Assembly (NCBI GenBank): GCA_002102555.1
Contig: MCFL01000341.1
Coordinates: forward strand, 1 to 23,955
DNA: 23,955 nt
Origin: Catenaria anguillulae PL171
Lineage: Eukaryota; Blastocladiomycota; Blastocladiomycetes; Blastocladiales; Catenariaceae
Direction: 5' to 3'
Shown in pieces: positions 1 to 7,760 of this stretch (positions within the stretch are counted from its first letter, which is position 1; the number at the start of each line of letters is the position of its first letter). Both the position numbers and the translations under genes were made by a program. The notes beneath the pieces are model-generated. The model was not told the origin of the DNA, searched no databases, and saw only the letters and a program-made list of their open reading frames with translations.

Positions 1-849
1 CTCTGTCCCCTTATCTCTGCCTCTTCCCGCCCATAATGCTCCCAGTAATGCGCATCGTAATCAAACCCAGCACGCTTGCCCCCCGCACCGCCCGCACCTT
101 TTGCCCCGCCCGTCCACGAACCACTTGGATCGTATGCGCCATATGTCCGCTGGTTGCGCATGGTTCCGCCCGCTGGGCCCTGGCGGCTGTGCCGGCCGTG
201 CGGGCTGTGTGCCATGTGCTGCGTGGAACGAGAGATGCGCGTGCGGTCGTACTCTCTGCGCTTGAGGTCGTTGCCCAGGGTCGCGTAGGCGTCAGAGATG
301 GCCAGGAATTTGGTGTGTCTTCGGGAGAATCGTTAACGTCACTGTGAGAGAGGATATGCAAGGAGGCAAAGGTGTAAGCAGAGTAGGATGCTGCGTGGCA
401 TGGCCGCCAAGCAGTCCCTGGATAAGGAAAGACGGTCGGGTAATGGAAAGAGGACGTACGGGTGGCTACATGAGGAAGTGAATCGCAATATAAATTCAAC
501 AGCAAATCAGTTCAAATGCCGGCTGGGAATCGAAACACTGGTGGCCGAGCGATACATACTAGACCTTGGAAAGACGATAATAGGCGGCCTTGATGTCTCG
601 CTTGTGAGCACCAGGTCGCAGCTCGAGCACATCGTACAGCGAGACGGCTGTTGGATTGGTCACGGTTGCCATGGTACGCCGGAGGACTTGGTTGCCCGCT
701 GGTTTCAAGGCTGCTCCATGTGAGCGATTTGTCATTGAACCCACACGTCTCGCTAGAGCCAGACTGGTCGCCGAAAGGCCTATGAGGGGGCTGGCCACGG
801 CCACGGTCGTCGCGAGAATGGCATGCATTTCATGGAAATACCTTGACAT
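1..849 (-). CDS. DNAJC30-like mitochondrial J-domain protein (partial, C-terminus beyond the left edge)
   Basis: J proteins stimulate Hsp70 ATPase activity; DNAJC30 relatives are mitochondrial. The first exon (849-560) starts MSRYFHEM, carries a basic, Ser/Ala-rich leader that looks like a mitochondrial presequence, then J-domain helix I/II (YDVLELRPGAHKRDIKAAYY). A 6-base exon (465-460) completes YHPD, and exon 3 (341 to the edge) gives DVNDSPEDT, then KFLAISDAYATLG and KRREYDRT. Near the edge, FDYDAHYWEHYG resembles the DNAJC30 tail motif FDAFYQAHYG, which is why I prefer this family. Introns are 466-559 (gtatgt...tag) and 342-459 (gtacgt...cag). As given, the frame slips by one missing base near 312-313, between EDT and KFLA; one extra C there would restore it. 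This may be a sequencing error or a real lesion. The ATG at 849 is chosen because the presequence follows it directly. The gene is divergent from URA5. Confidence 0.8.
460..465 (-). other. 6-base microexon encoding the HP of the HPD motif
   Basis: On the minus strand the six bases CCACCC sit between tag (intron end) and gtacgt (a strong donor). Upstream exon 1 ends GTCTA before gtatgt, and downstream exon 3 begins TGACGTT after a pyrimidine-rich tract ending cacag. Joined, they read GTC-TAC-CAC-CCT-GAC-GTT, that is V-Y-H-P-D-V, the exact J-domain core. Skipping the six bases keeps the frame but gives V-Y-D-V and destroys HPD. This is an inference from splice signals and family knowledge. Confidence 0.7.
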
Positions 850-1368
850 GGCAATATTGTTGGTATCAAGGGGAGAGGAGTGAAGGTGAAAGGATGACAA
901 GACAGTGCAAGCAGGCAGACGCCGTGCTTCCCGATCGTTGTTGCTGGGGGACACATGGCTGATGATCCGATCTGGCGCTGGGTCCAACATACGTTCCTCA
1001 AAATAATAGCACAAATTTCTCCCTGCACGCTCAGAGGTTATTGTGACCGACCGGCAACGCGGCCGGCCCCAAGAAGCGCCAATCCGAGATCGAATCCGAC
1101 GTCTGTCGTTTTTCCATTTCGACTTTGCGCTGCATCGGAGGACCTCGGCAACTTGTCCCGATCAGATGCGCGTTTTGAGCCTATCATGGAACGGCTTCCG
1201 TTTTTGCCATTTTGCAGATTGTCTCCCACTCTGCTCCAGCACACCCTGGCACACACCGGCTACATCACATTCACATACCATGGACTGCACACTCACACTC
1301 TCAGACCCGAGGGTATAAAGCCTGCCTTGGACCCCTCCCTGTTCCATCCCAGTCTGGTTCGACTTGCC
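850..1368. promoter_or_regulatory. Divergent intergenic region between the J-protein gene and URA5, with TATA box
   Basis: There is no convincing coding sequence here. A TATA-like element, TATAAAG at 1314-1320, faces URA5 and would place its transcription start near 1345. The left part should hold the 5' UTR and promoter of the minus-strand J-protein gene; I see no clear TATA on that side. Confidence 0.45.
1314..1320 (+). promoter_or_regulatory. TATA box of URA5
   Basis: TATAAAG lies 172 bases upstream of the URA5 start codon and is the clearest TATA element in the window. Confidence 0.5.
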
Positions 1369-1422
1369 ATGCAACGTCGTCTGCGTACATCGTCATATCA
1401 AATCTCGCTCAGCAACACATAG
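1369..1422 (+). promoter_or_regulatory. Upstream ORF in the URA5 leader (17 codons)
   Basis: An ATG at 1369 opens a 17-codon reading frame (MQRRLRTSSY...) that stops at TAG 1420-1422, after the TATA box and before the URA5 start. A second upstream ATG at 1440 is out of frame and its ORF overlaps the start of URA5. If transcription starts about 30 bases after the TATA box, both lie in the leader and could reduce or regulate URA5 translation. Confidence 0.35.
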
Positions 1423-1485
1423 ACAAAGATTACATTATCATGCCACCTCTTGCCCCGACTTCCCTCCCCCGCGCAACGACCCGAA

Positions 1486-2148
1486 ATGAAGCCCTACCAA
1501 CGCGAATACCTCGACTTTTGCCTGTCCGCGGGCGTCCTCCAGTTCGGCTCCTTCACACTCAAGTCGGGCCGCACCTCACCCTACTTCTTCAACGCTGGTC
1601 TCTTCAACACGGGTGACCTGCTCAACCAAGTTGGCCGGTTCTACGCATCCGCCATTCTCGATCACGAGGACACATTCCGTCCATCGGTGCTGTTTGGCCC
1701 CGCTTACAAGGGCATCCCGCTCGTTGCCACGACGGCCGTCAACTTGGCCGTTATGGGGCACAACATGCCGTACGTGTTCAACCGCAAAGAAGCCAAGGAC
1801 CACGGCGAAGGCGGATCGCTCGTGGGCATGTCCAAGTTGCAGGGCGAGCGCGTGTTGATTGTGGATGATGTGATTACCGCTGGTACGGCCATTCGCGAGA
1901 GCTTCCCGCTGTTGCGCGACCACAATGGCGCCACGGTTGCCGGTGTGCTGGTGGCCCTGGATCGTATGGAGCGCGGACAAGGCGAGCGGTCGGCCATGCA
2001 AGAAGTCGAGCAGGATATGGGTGTTCCTGTGCGCGCAATTGTGACCATGGAGAACATTATTGAGTACCTGGAGGAGAAGGGCGGGCAGGACGAGGCGCTC
2101 GCTGCCATGCGCGAGTACCGTCAAAAGTTTGGCGTTTCGTCGGCATGA
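1486..2148 (+). CDS. URA5: Orotate phosphoribosyltransferase
   Basis: This enzyme catalyses the fifth step of pyrimidine synthesis in the cytosol: orotate plus PRPP gives orotidine 5'-phosphate. The 220-residue product matches the usual length of fungal URA5. Visible motifs are [19 protein letters not shown] (about 18-36), GPAYKGIPL (71-79), the flexible catalytic loop [13 protein letters not shown] (98-110) and the PRPP-binding motif [13 protein letters not shown] (123-135). The ATG at 1486 is chosen because the family begins a few residues before this conserved region and no in-frame ATG lies closer upstream; the ATG at 1440 is in another frame. There is no fused OMP decarboxylase, unlike animal UMPS, which supports a fungal origin. 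No intron is needed. It is divergent from the J-protein gene, with a TATA box at 1314. Confidence 0.95.
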   Translation: MKPYQREYLDFCLSAGVLQFGSFTLKSGRTSPYFFNAGLFNTGDLLNQVGRFYASAILDHEDTFRPSVLFGPAYKGIPLVATTAVNLAVMGHNMPYVFNRKEAKDHGEGGSLVGMSKLQGERVLIVDDVITAGTAIRESFPLLRDHNGATVAGVLVALDRMERGQGERSAMQEVEQDMGVPVRAIVTMENIIEYLEEKGGQDEALAAMREYRQKFGVSSA

Positions 2149-2313
2149 GAGCATGTGGATACTGTATCTTGTCTCAATGGTGTGGTGTGTTGTGTTGTCC
2201 CAGTCCCAGTTCCTGTTGCTATACTACCCCAAAGGCTTCCACTTTCCTGCCTCCCTTCGGACGAGGAAGCCACTTGATGTTTACCCCAGGCAAAGCCCAT
2301 GACATGACAACTC

Positions 2314-2872
2314 ATGACGACCCTCAACGCGCTGCCGTGTTGGTTATTGCTTGTTGCCACCGTAACTGGGCCAGGCGTTACCGTCGAATCCGACGCAATC
2401 ATCACGCACACGTCTCCCATTGCCAGTGTGGCCACGACCGTGGACTTGGCAACCAACCCGACGACGGCGACGGTACAATCAAGGCGCTCGACCCAAACGA
2501 GCCAATTATGACTCAATTGCTCGACGGCAACCCGCCTCCCAACTGGTGTCTGATTTTGACTAAGTGGTTCAAGGCGGAGACTCTATCGTCATGCGCTACA
2601 TGGCATGGAACCCAGATGAGTCCCTTCTCGGTCAGTCGCACACTCCGTATCCGTGCTTGGCCTACTGGCATGATGTCTTGAACCAAGGTACGACTCATCT
2701 TTCGTTCTTGGCCAAGTCGGTTGCTGGGCACAACCATTTTCGCGTGCGGTTTCCTTTTTTCGGCTTACCTTAGCTCTAGGTATTCGTTCCCATCGACTGC
2801 TCACAGTCTACCACTGACCAAGCTCAATTCACCACCCTGGAGTTTTCGAAAACGCTCCCAGTAAATCAGTAA
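2314..2872 (+). pseudogene. Possible small secreted-protein gene, reading frame not resolvable
   Basis: I do not recognise this locus. An ORF at 2314-2511 begins MTTLNALPCWLLLVATVTG, a plausible signal peptide, followed by a Thr/Ser/Val-rich stretch. Farther on, other frames give protein-like stretches: NPPPNWCLILTKWF (around 2530-2571), VVQGGDS...MRYMAWNPDESLLGQ (2564 on), PYPCLAYWHDVLNQ (to 2687), and VFVPIDCSQSTTDQAQF, which ends in TAA at 2870-2872. A possible intron runs from gtacga at 2688 to ctctag at 2779. The pieces do not stay in one frame, so this could be a decayed gene, a real gene with sequence errors, or chance. A LysM-like reading was considered but the spacing does not fit. 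Confidence 0.25.
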
Positions 2873-2999
2873 ATAGAGTACATGAATATGACGCTGAGCT
2901 TTCGACAGACCCTCACTAGCGTGAGTTGAACAGCGAACTAGCCCTGATAAATTCACAGAGTGTTGGGGGATTCAAGGCGGCTGATTCCAGCGAAATGGG

Positions 3000-3004
3000 A
3001 AAAA
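3000..3004 (-). terminator. Pol III T-run terminator of tRNA-Gly
   Basis: Five consecutive A on the plus strand (TTTTT on the transcribed minus strand) lie six bases after the tRNA 3' end, as expected for RNA polymerase III. Confidence 0.7.
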
Positions 3005-3010
3005 GAAGGA

Positions 3011-3081
3011 TGCGCCGGCCGGGAATCGAACCCGGGCCTAAACCTTGGGAGGGTTCAATGATACCATTTCACCACCGGCGC
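3011..3081 (-). tRNA. tRNA-Gly, anticodon CCC
   Basis: The minus strand folds as a 71-base tRNA. The acceptor strands are GCGCCGG and CCGGCGC with discriminator A. The D arm is GTGAAATGGTATCAT. The anticodon stem is GAACC/GGTTT around the loop CTCCCAA, giving anticodon CCC (codon GGG, Gly). The T arm is CCGGG-TTCGATT-CCCGG. There is no intron. Internal A and B box sequences match the eukaryotic consensus, and a T5 terminator follows. Confidence 0.95.
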
Positions 3082-3357
3082 TTCTTGTTACTTGTACCAA
3101 TCGTATTTGTTTACATATACCAGTTGGATTCAACATTGAGCATCTGTGCAATCAATGGAGTCAAACATGAGAGGGTTCAAATTGTGTTGGCCTTGCGGGA
3201 CAGAGACGTTCAGCGCGAGACATGCACATGAGAATGAGAATGACAGTAAATATTCACGACTTTCTCTTTGCGTCAATGAGTAAATATTTACACTCTCTGC
3301 GATCTGCGATACTCACATGCAAATACTACGGCAAGCGCAAAGCACAAGCTTTACAAG
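3082..3357 (+). promoter_or_regulatory. Upstream region of cobT
   Basis: This is an AT-rich stretch compared with its neighbours, with two related AT motifs, gtaaatattcac near 3246 and gtaaatatttac near 3280, that could serve as promoter elements. No canonical TATA box or coding sequence is evident. Confidence 0.3.
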
Positions 3358-4566
3358 ATGCCCAATCCCGCTCCCCAAAGTTCCGTCGCTACTGGCAATC
3401 CGGTCATCGTCACCCGCGAATTGGCCCGGCGCCACTTGCTCAACAAGACCAAACCGCCCGGCTCGCTCGGCGCTCTCGAGCACTGGGCCGAGAAGCTCAT
3501 GCTAGTCCAGCAAACCCTTCGCCCGACCGTATCCCGCACCTTGGTCATTCTGTTTGCCGCCGACAATGGCCTCGCCTCGGTGTCTGCGTACCCGCGGTCC
3601 GTGACGCGCGAGATGCTGCGCAATGTGGCCGAGGGCGGCGCCGCCATCAACTGCCTGTGTCGCGCACACGGCATTGACTTGCGTGTCATGGACCTGGGCG
3701 TTGATTTGCCCTCGGCCAGCACGCGGTACGAGGCCGTGGATCATTTCCGGCTAACGAATGCCGGCACGGCAGATCCAAGGTTGGGCGAGCCGGCCATGGA
3801 CGAGACAGTGTTTAGCTTTGTGATGGGTCATGGACGCAAGGCGTTGCAGGCGGCCGCTGGTGAGGGCGTGCAGGTAGTTGGGGTGGGCGAGCTGGGGATT
3901 GGCAACACGGCCGTGGCGAGTGTGTTGCTGGCGGCGGCCACGGGCGAGCCGGCAGACCGCACGACGGGGGCAGGCACAGGCGTCGTTGGTCAACGGTTTG
4001 TGGCAAAGTGCCAGGCAGTGCAAGCAGCCGTGGATCTGTGGAAGGCACGAGGCGTCGTCCCACCCAACGGCTACTATCACCACTCGGATTCGGATTCGGA
4101 TTCGAAATCGACTTCAAGTTCAGAGACTGCCAACTGGTCCCAAGTATTGCGGGCACTCGGCGACCTCGAGATCACGGCCATGTCGACGCTGATTCACGAA
4201 GCGGCCACAACATCGTCCCGCACCTTGGTTGTGGTCGATGGATTCATCACCCAGGTGGCACTGCTGTATGCCATGCTCATGTACCCCGATGTGATTCCCG
4301 CCATTGTCCAGCACACGCTTCTGGCGCACGTGTCGGCCGAGAAGCCGCAGATGCTGTTGCTCGAGACGCTGCGGAATGTCGCGCTTCGCCACGTAAACGA
4401 GGAGCAAGTCAAGGAGTGGACAACGCCCGTGGGCAACTGGGGCATGCGATTGGGTGAAGGGTCAGGTGCAGCGCTGGTGATTCCGATGCTCAAGAGTGCC
4501 GCGGCGATTGCAACCGAAATGGCCACGTTCGAGGCGGCCGGTGTCAGCACAGAGAAGCAGGATTGA
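3358..4566 (+). CDS. cobT: Nicotinate-nucleotide:dimethylbenzimidazole phosphoribosyltransferase (CobT)
   Basis: CobT transfers phosphoribosyl from nicotinate mononucleotide to 5,6-dimethylbenzimidazole, forming alpha-ribazole phosphate, the lower-ligand precursor of cobalamin. The 402-residue intronless ORF spans the whole family: TKPPGSLGALE (31-41), AADNGLASVSAYPRSVT (67-83), EGGAAINCL (92-100), VGELGIGNTAVAS (176-188), GAGTGVV (204-210), VVVDGFIT (291-298), AHVSAEKPQ (323-331) and RLGEGSGAALV (364-374). E367 aligns with the catalytic glutamate of the bacterial enzyme. A Ser/Asp-rich insert (SDSDSDSK, about 243-250) makes it longer than the roughly 350-residue bacterial forms. No bacterial operon partners flank it. 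It lies between a tRNA and MCCC1, both eukaryotic in structure, and has a downstream AATAAA. Old transfer from bacteria is likely, but a shared ancestral eukaryotic origin cannot be excluded. Confidence 0.93.
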   Translation: MPNPAPQSSVATGNPVIVTRELARRHLLNKTKPPGSLGALEHWAEKLMLVQQTLRPTVSRTLVILFAADNGLASVSAYPRSVTREMLRNVAEGGAAINCLCRAHGIDLRVMDLGVDLPSASTRYEAVDHFRLTNAGTADPRLGEPAMDETVFSFVMGHGRKALQAAAGEGVQVVGVGELGIGNTAVASVLLAAATGEPADRTTGAGTGVVGQRFVAKCQAVQAAVDLWKARGVVPPNGYYHHSDSDSDSKSTSSSETANWSQVLRALGDLEITAMSTLIHEAATTSSRTLVVVDGFITQVALLYAMLMYPDVIPAIVQHTLLAHVSAEKPQMLLLETLRNVALRHVNEEQVKEWTTPVGNWGMRLGEGSGAALVIPMLKSAAAIATEMATFEAAGVSTEKQD

Positions 4567-4893
4567 TGTTTGTGCTTGTTGGGAGGATGTGAGCGAGTTT
4601 GTCGCTTCCTTGGAGTGCTTACCGGCAGACTTTTGGGCGTTGGTGAATGTAAACACACTGATTCGCTTTGCAATACATACAATACACACAGATAATCATT
4701 TGTTCATCATCAAGAATAAAGGTCGGATTGTGTGGGCAACTTAGTGCGACTGTATCAATGATGCAAGCCAAACAAAGAGCAAAACAAGTTGGATCCTTGC
4801 AACCGGACCATGCACGCACTGGGCACTGGTCCGCATCCAACCGAAATCAACACGACACACATGCAAGAAACACGACGAAAAAAAAAAAAAAAA
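4567..4893. other. Convergent 3' region between cobT and MCCC1, with poly(A) signal
   Basis: No gene is seen. A canonical AATAAA at 4715-4720 (plus) is a good cobT polyadenylation signal, about 150 bases after the stop. An uninterrupted run of 16 A (4878-4893) directly abuts the MCCC1 stop codon, so the MCCC1 transcript would read UGA followed by U16. I see no AATAAA for MCCC1. Confidence 0.6.
4715..4720 (+). promoter_or_regulatory. AATAAA polyadenylation signal for cobT
   Basis: A perfect AATAAA lies 149 bases after the cobT stop codon, in an AT-rich context. It supports cobT being transcribed as a eukaryotic mRNA. Confidence 0.55.
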
Positions 4894-7410
4894 TCACTCC
4901 TCCTTGAACCCGACCAACAACTTGTTTTCCTCAACCAGATCGCCGACCTTGTAAATGACCCTCTCGACCACCGCATCCTTTGGCGCCCGCATCACATGCT
5001 CCATCTTCATGGCCTCGAGCACAACAAGCACCTGGCCCTTCTTGACGGCATCGCCCGGCTTGACCAGCACCTGGGCAATCTTGCACGGCATGGGCGTCTT
5101 GACCGCACCCGTGCCCATGGCCGCCTCGGCCGCCTTGTGAATGTCCTGCAAGTACCGGGGCTCGGGCACACTAAACGACACCTTGACTGTGCCGTGCTGC
5201 GGGGCGCCCATGGCGGTCCCCGAGGCAAACACATGCACCATGTCGCCCTCGGTCACGACCGTGTTGGTGGTGCGGTGCGTGCCGAGATCCAGCTTCATTT
5301 CGCGCGCCGCGCGGTCATAGGTTGCCGACCGGATCACAAACGTCGTGTCGGGCGTGCCGGGCACGGACACGTGCACGGAAATGGGTGCGGCGCTCGACGG
5401 ATTGGGTGTGCGCAAGACCGTGGCTGTGGCCGTCACGTCACCGTACACGAGCTGAATGGTCTGGTCCTGCGGCATGTTGAGGCGCATGCCGGCAAGTGCA
5501 GTCCAGGGGCTTGTCGACTGGGCCGACGGCTGCGCTTCAAACTGGCCGAGCGTGATGGCGAGCGCAGCTTGCATGACGGCCTCGGGCGCGGGCCGGTCGT
5601 AGGGTACAATCAAGTCGTCCTTGTACTTTGGAATGAAGCCCGTCTCGACATTGCCAGCCTTGAATTCTGGATGCCTGGCCAGGTTCTTCAAAAACTCAAT
5701 GTTGGTGTGCAACCCAACAATCTTGTACTCGTCCAAGCACGCGGCGAGCTTTGCGAGTGCCGCGGCACGGTCCTTGCCGTGGACAACGGCCTTTGCAATC
5801 ATGGGATCGTAGAACACGCTCACTTCGTCGCCCTGGCGCACGCCCGTTTCGACACGGACCGACGCGCTCGGCTCGGGCGTCGACATGTGCAAGAGCGGGC
5901 CAGTGTCGGGGAGGAACTGGTTGGCCGGGTTTTCCGCATAGATGCGCGCCTCAAACGACCACCCGTTAATGCGCAGGTCGGATTGGCGTTTGGGTAGAGG
6001 GTTGCCCGCGGCAACCTGCAGCTGCCATTCGACGAGGTCGGTGCCCGTGATCATTTCGGTAACGGGATGCTCGACCTAAAATGAAAGGTGGAAATGCTCG
6101 TTAGAATGCTTCAGTTGAGTGGTGATGGATCACGGAGGAGGACGGAAGCAGGACGCACTTGGAGACGCGTGTTCATTTCCATAAAGTAGAATTGCTTGGT
6201 GTTGGCATCCATGATGAATTCGACGGTACCGGCACCGCGGTAGTTGACGGCCTTGGCGGCGGCAACCGCCTTTTCGCCAAGTGCACGGCGGACCTCTTCG
6301 GAAAGATCGGGCTACTCACAACAACAGCGAGTGTAAGTATACGGTTTGCAAGGAAATTCAAGACATGTTTTCTGAGCGTACAGCCGGAGCTTCTTCGATA
6401 GTTTTCTATTTGCATGAAAGAATGAGCCAAGTCGAGTCAGATTCCGCGTTCCAGCCGAAAAAAAGCTTAAGGATGGAAAAAAAAGGAGAAAATAACGAAC
6501 CTGGTGGCGACGCTGGACAGAGCAATCGCGCTCAAACAAATACACGGCCTCGCCAAACCCATCGGCAAACACTTGTACCTCGACGTGCCTGGGCGTCTCG
6601 AGGTACTTTTCCACCAAAACGCGACCATCGCCAAAGGCCTTGACAGCCTCACGCTGGGCCGACTCGAGCATCATGTCGAAATCAGCCTCGGTCTCAACAA
6701 TGCGCATGCCCTTGCCACCGCCACCCTTGATGGCCTTGATGAGCACCGGGTATCCAATCTTGGCACACTGCTCCTTCAAAAACTTTGGGTCCTGGTTGTC
6801 GCCGTGATATCCGGGGACACAGGGCACGCCGGCGGCCTCCATGATCTTCTTTGACTCGGATTTGGAGCCCATGGCGTCAATGGCCGAGGCAGGAGGACCA
6901 ATGAAGACGAGGTGGTTGTTGGCCAGCTCGGTGGCAAATGTAGCATTTTCCGAGAGGAAACCATAGCCCGGATGGATGGCTTGCGCGCCCGTGCGTTTGG
7001 CAACGTCGATGATCTTGTCCATTCGCAAGTACGAGTCGGCGGAGGGTGCGGGCCCGATGCAGTACGCTTCATCGGCCTGTCAAAATGGCGTGTGGAGTGT
7101 GAGATACCGTTTCACCAAGGGGGCGATAAAAGCGCCACCCACATACCAACTTGACGTGGAGCGAGTTGCGGTCAGCCTCCGAATACACGGCAACGCACTT
7201 GACGCCAAGGCGCTGAGCGGTGCGCATGACGCGGCAAGCAATCTCGCCGCGGTTGGCAATGAGGATCTTGTCAAAGGGCGGCTTGATGGACGTCGGAGTG
7301 GCCGCGGCGGCCTCGGTGGCCAGCGACCGAACCAAGAGCGTGTGGGTCGAGTGCGGGACACGGCGGCGGGCAGCGGCCGCCATGGGCACGATGCGGCGGA
7401 GCGAGCTCAT
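4894..7410 (-). CDS. MCCC1: 3-methylcrotonyl-CoA carboxylase, biotin-containing alpha subunit
   Basis: This mitochondrial enzyme carboxylates 3-methylcrotonyl-CoA in leucine breakdown; the alpha subunit holds the biotin carboxylase and biotin carrier domains. Five exons (7410-7147, 7076-6501, 6405-6382, 6311-6159, 6075-4894) join in phase 0 to 732 residues, close to human MCCC1 (725). Seen in order: an Arg/Ala-rich mitochondrial leader (1-40); [15 protein letters not shown]; the ATP-grasp loop GGGGKGM (206-212); [21 protein letters not shown], partly supplied by a 24-base exon; [16 protein letters not shown] (331-346); and a C-terminal biotinyl domain with EAMKMEH, biotin on about K696. Introns are 70-95 bases. 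The long central linker is of the MCC type, rather than the propionyl-CoA carboxylase type, but alpha subunits of this group are similar, so PCCA is the main alternative. The HMGCL neighbour favours MCC. The beta subunit is not in this window. Confidence 0.92.
6382..6405 (-). other. 24-base microexon of MCCC1
   Basis: Eight codons (KTIEEAPA) lie on the minus strand between gcaaatag and gtacgc. They exactly fill the gap between VQRRHQ (end of exon 2) and PDLSEE (start of exon 4). Biotin carboxylases conserve QRRHQKxxEEAPAP at this place, so the exon is required for a normal protein. Confidence 0.88.
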
Positions 7411-7760
7411 GGTGGCTGTTGGAGGAGGAGTACAGTACGTCGCGGCAAAGCGATGCGATACAATACAAGCGAGAGAGTCAGCGAGGAATGGGTCCTGACG
7501 AGGTGCGTGCTAATTGCGATCAGCTTCTTGTGTGAGTGTTGGGGAAGTCGGTGGCGTCGAGAAGCTTTTTCGCGACGTTTGCCACCGCGCTCTAGAACAC
7601 ACCATCAGCCACGCTCGGAACAAACCGACCAGCGCCACAGCGACGGATCGGGAGCGATCGGAAAATTGGTTGGGGTGTCTCTCATTGACCGACGACATCT
7701 CTCTTTAGCTTCCTCCATTACCCTATGGACCATTGCCATCCTTCACTCATCTCCAATACC
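7411..7760. promoter_or_regulatory. Shared divergent promoter region of MCCC1 and HMGCL
   Basis: These 350 bases separate the two start codons and hold no gene. ATTGG at 7665-7669 is a CCAAT box in inverse orientation, a common element of bidirectional promoters. No canonical TATA box is seen on either side. Both products act in leucine catabolism, so coordinated expression from this region is likely but inferred. Confidence 0.6.

Noticed and set aside
2520-2690. LysM chitin-binding domain
   Set aside because: TKWF, GGDS and WNP occur in a suggestive order, but the spacing between GDS and WNP is about ten residues too short, the Cys pattern does not fit and the frame changes.
3358-4566. Bacterial contamination as the source of cobT
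   Set aside because: The gene is continuous with a eukaryotic tRNA and intron-bearing genes, shares their base composition and is followed by AATAAA. No bacterial operon neighbours are present.
4789-5997. 402-codon plus-strand ORF
   Set aside because: It lies antisense to the last MCCC1 exon, has a His/Arg-rich composition and no domain; it is a shadow of the GC-rich coding strand.
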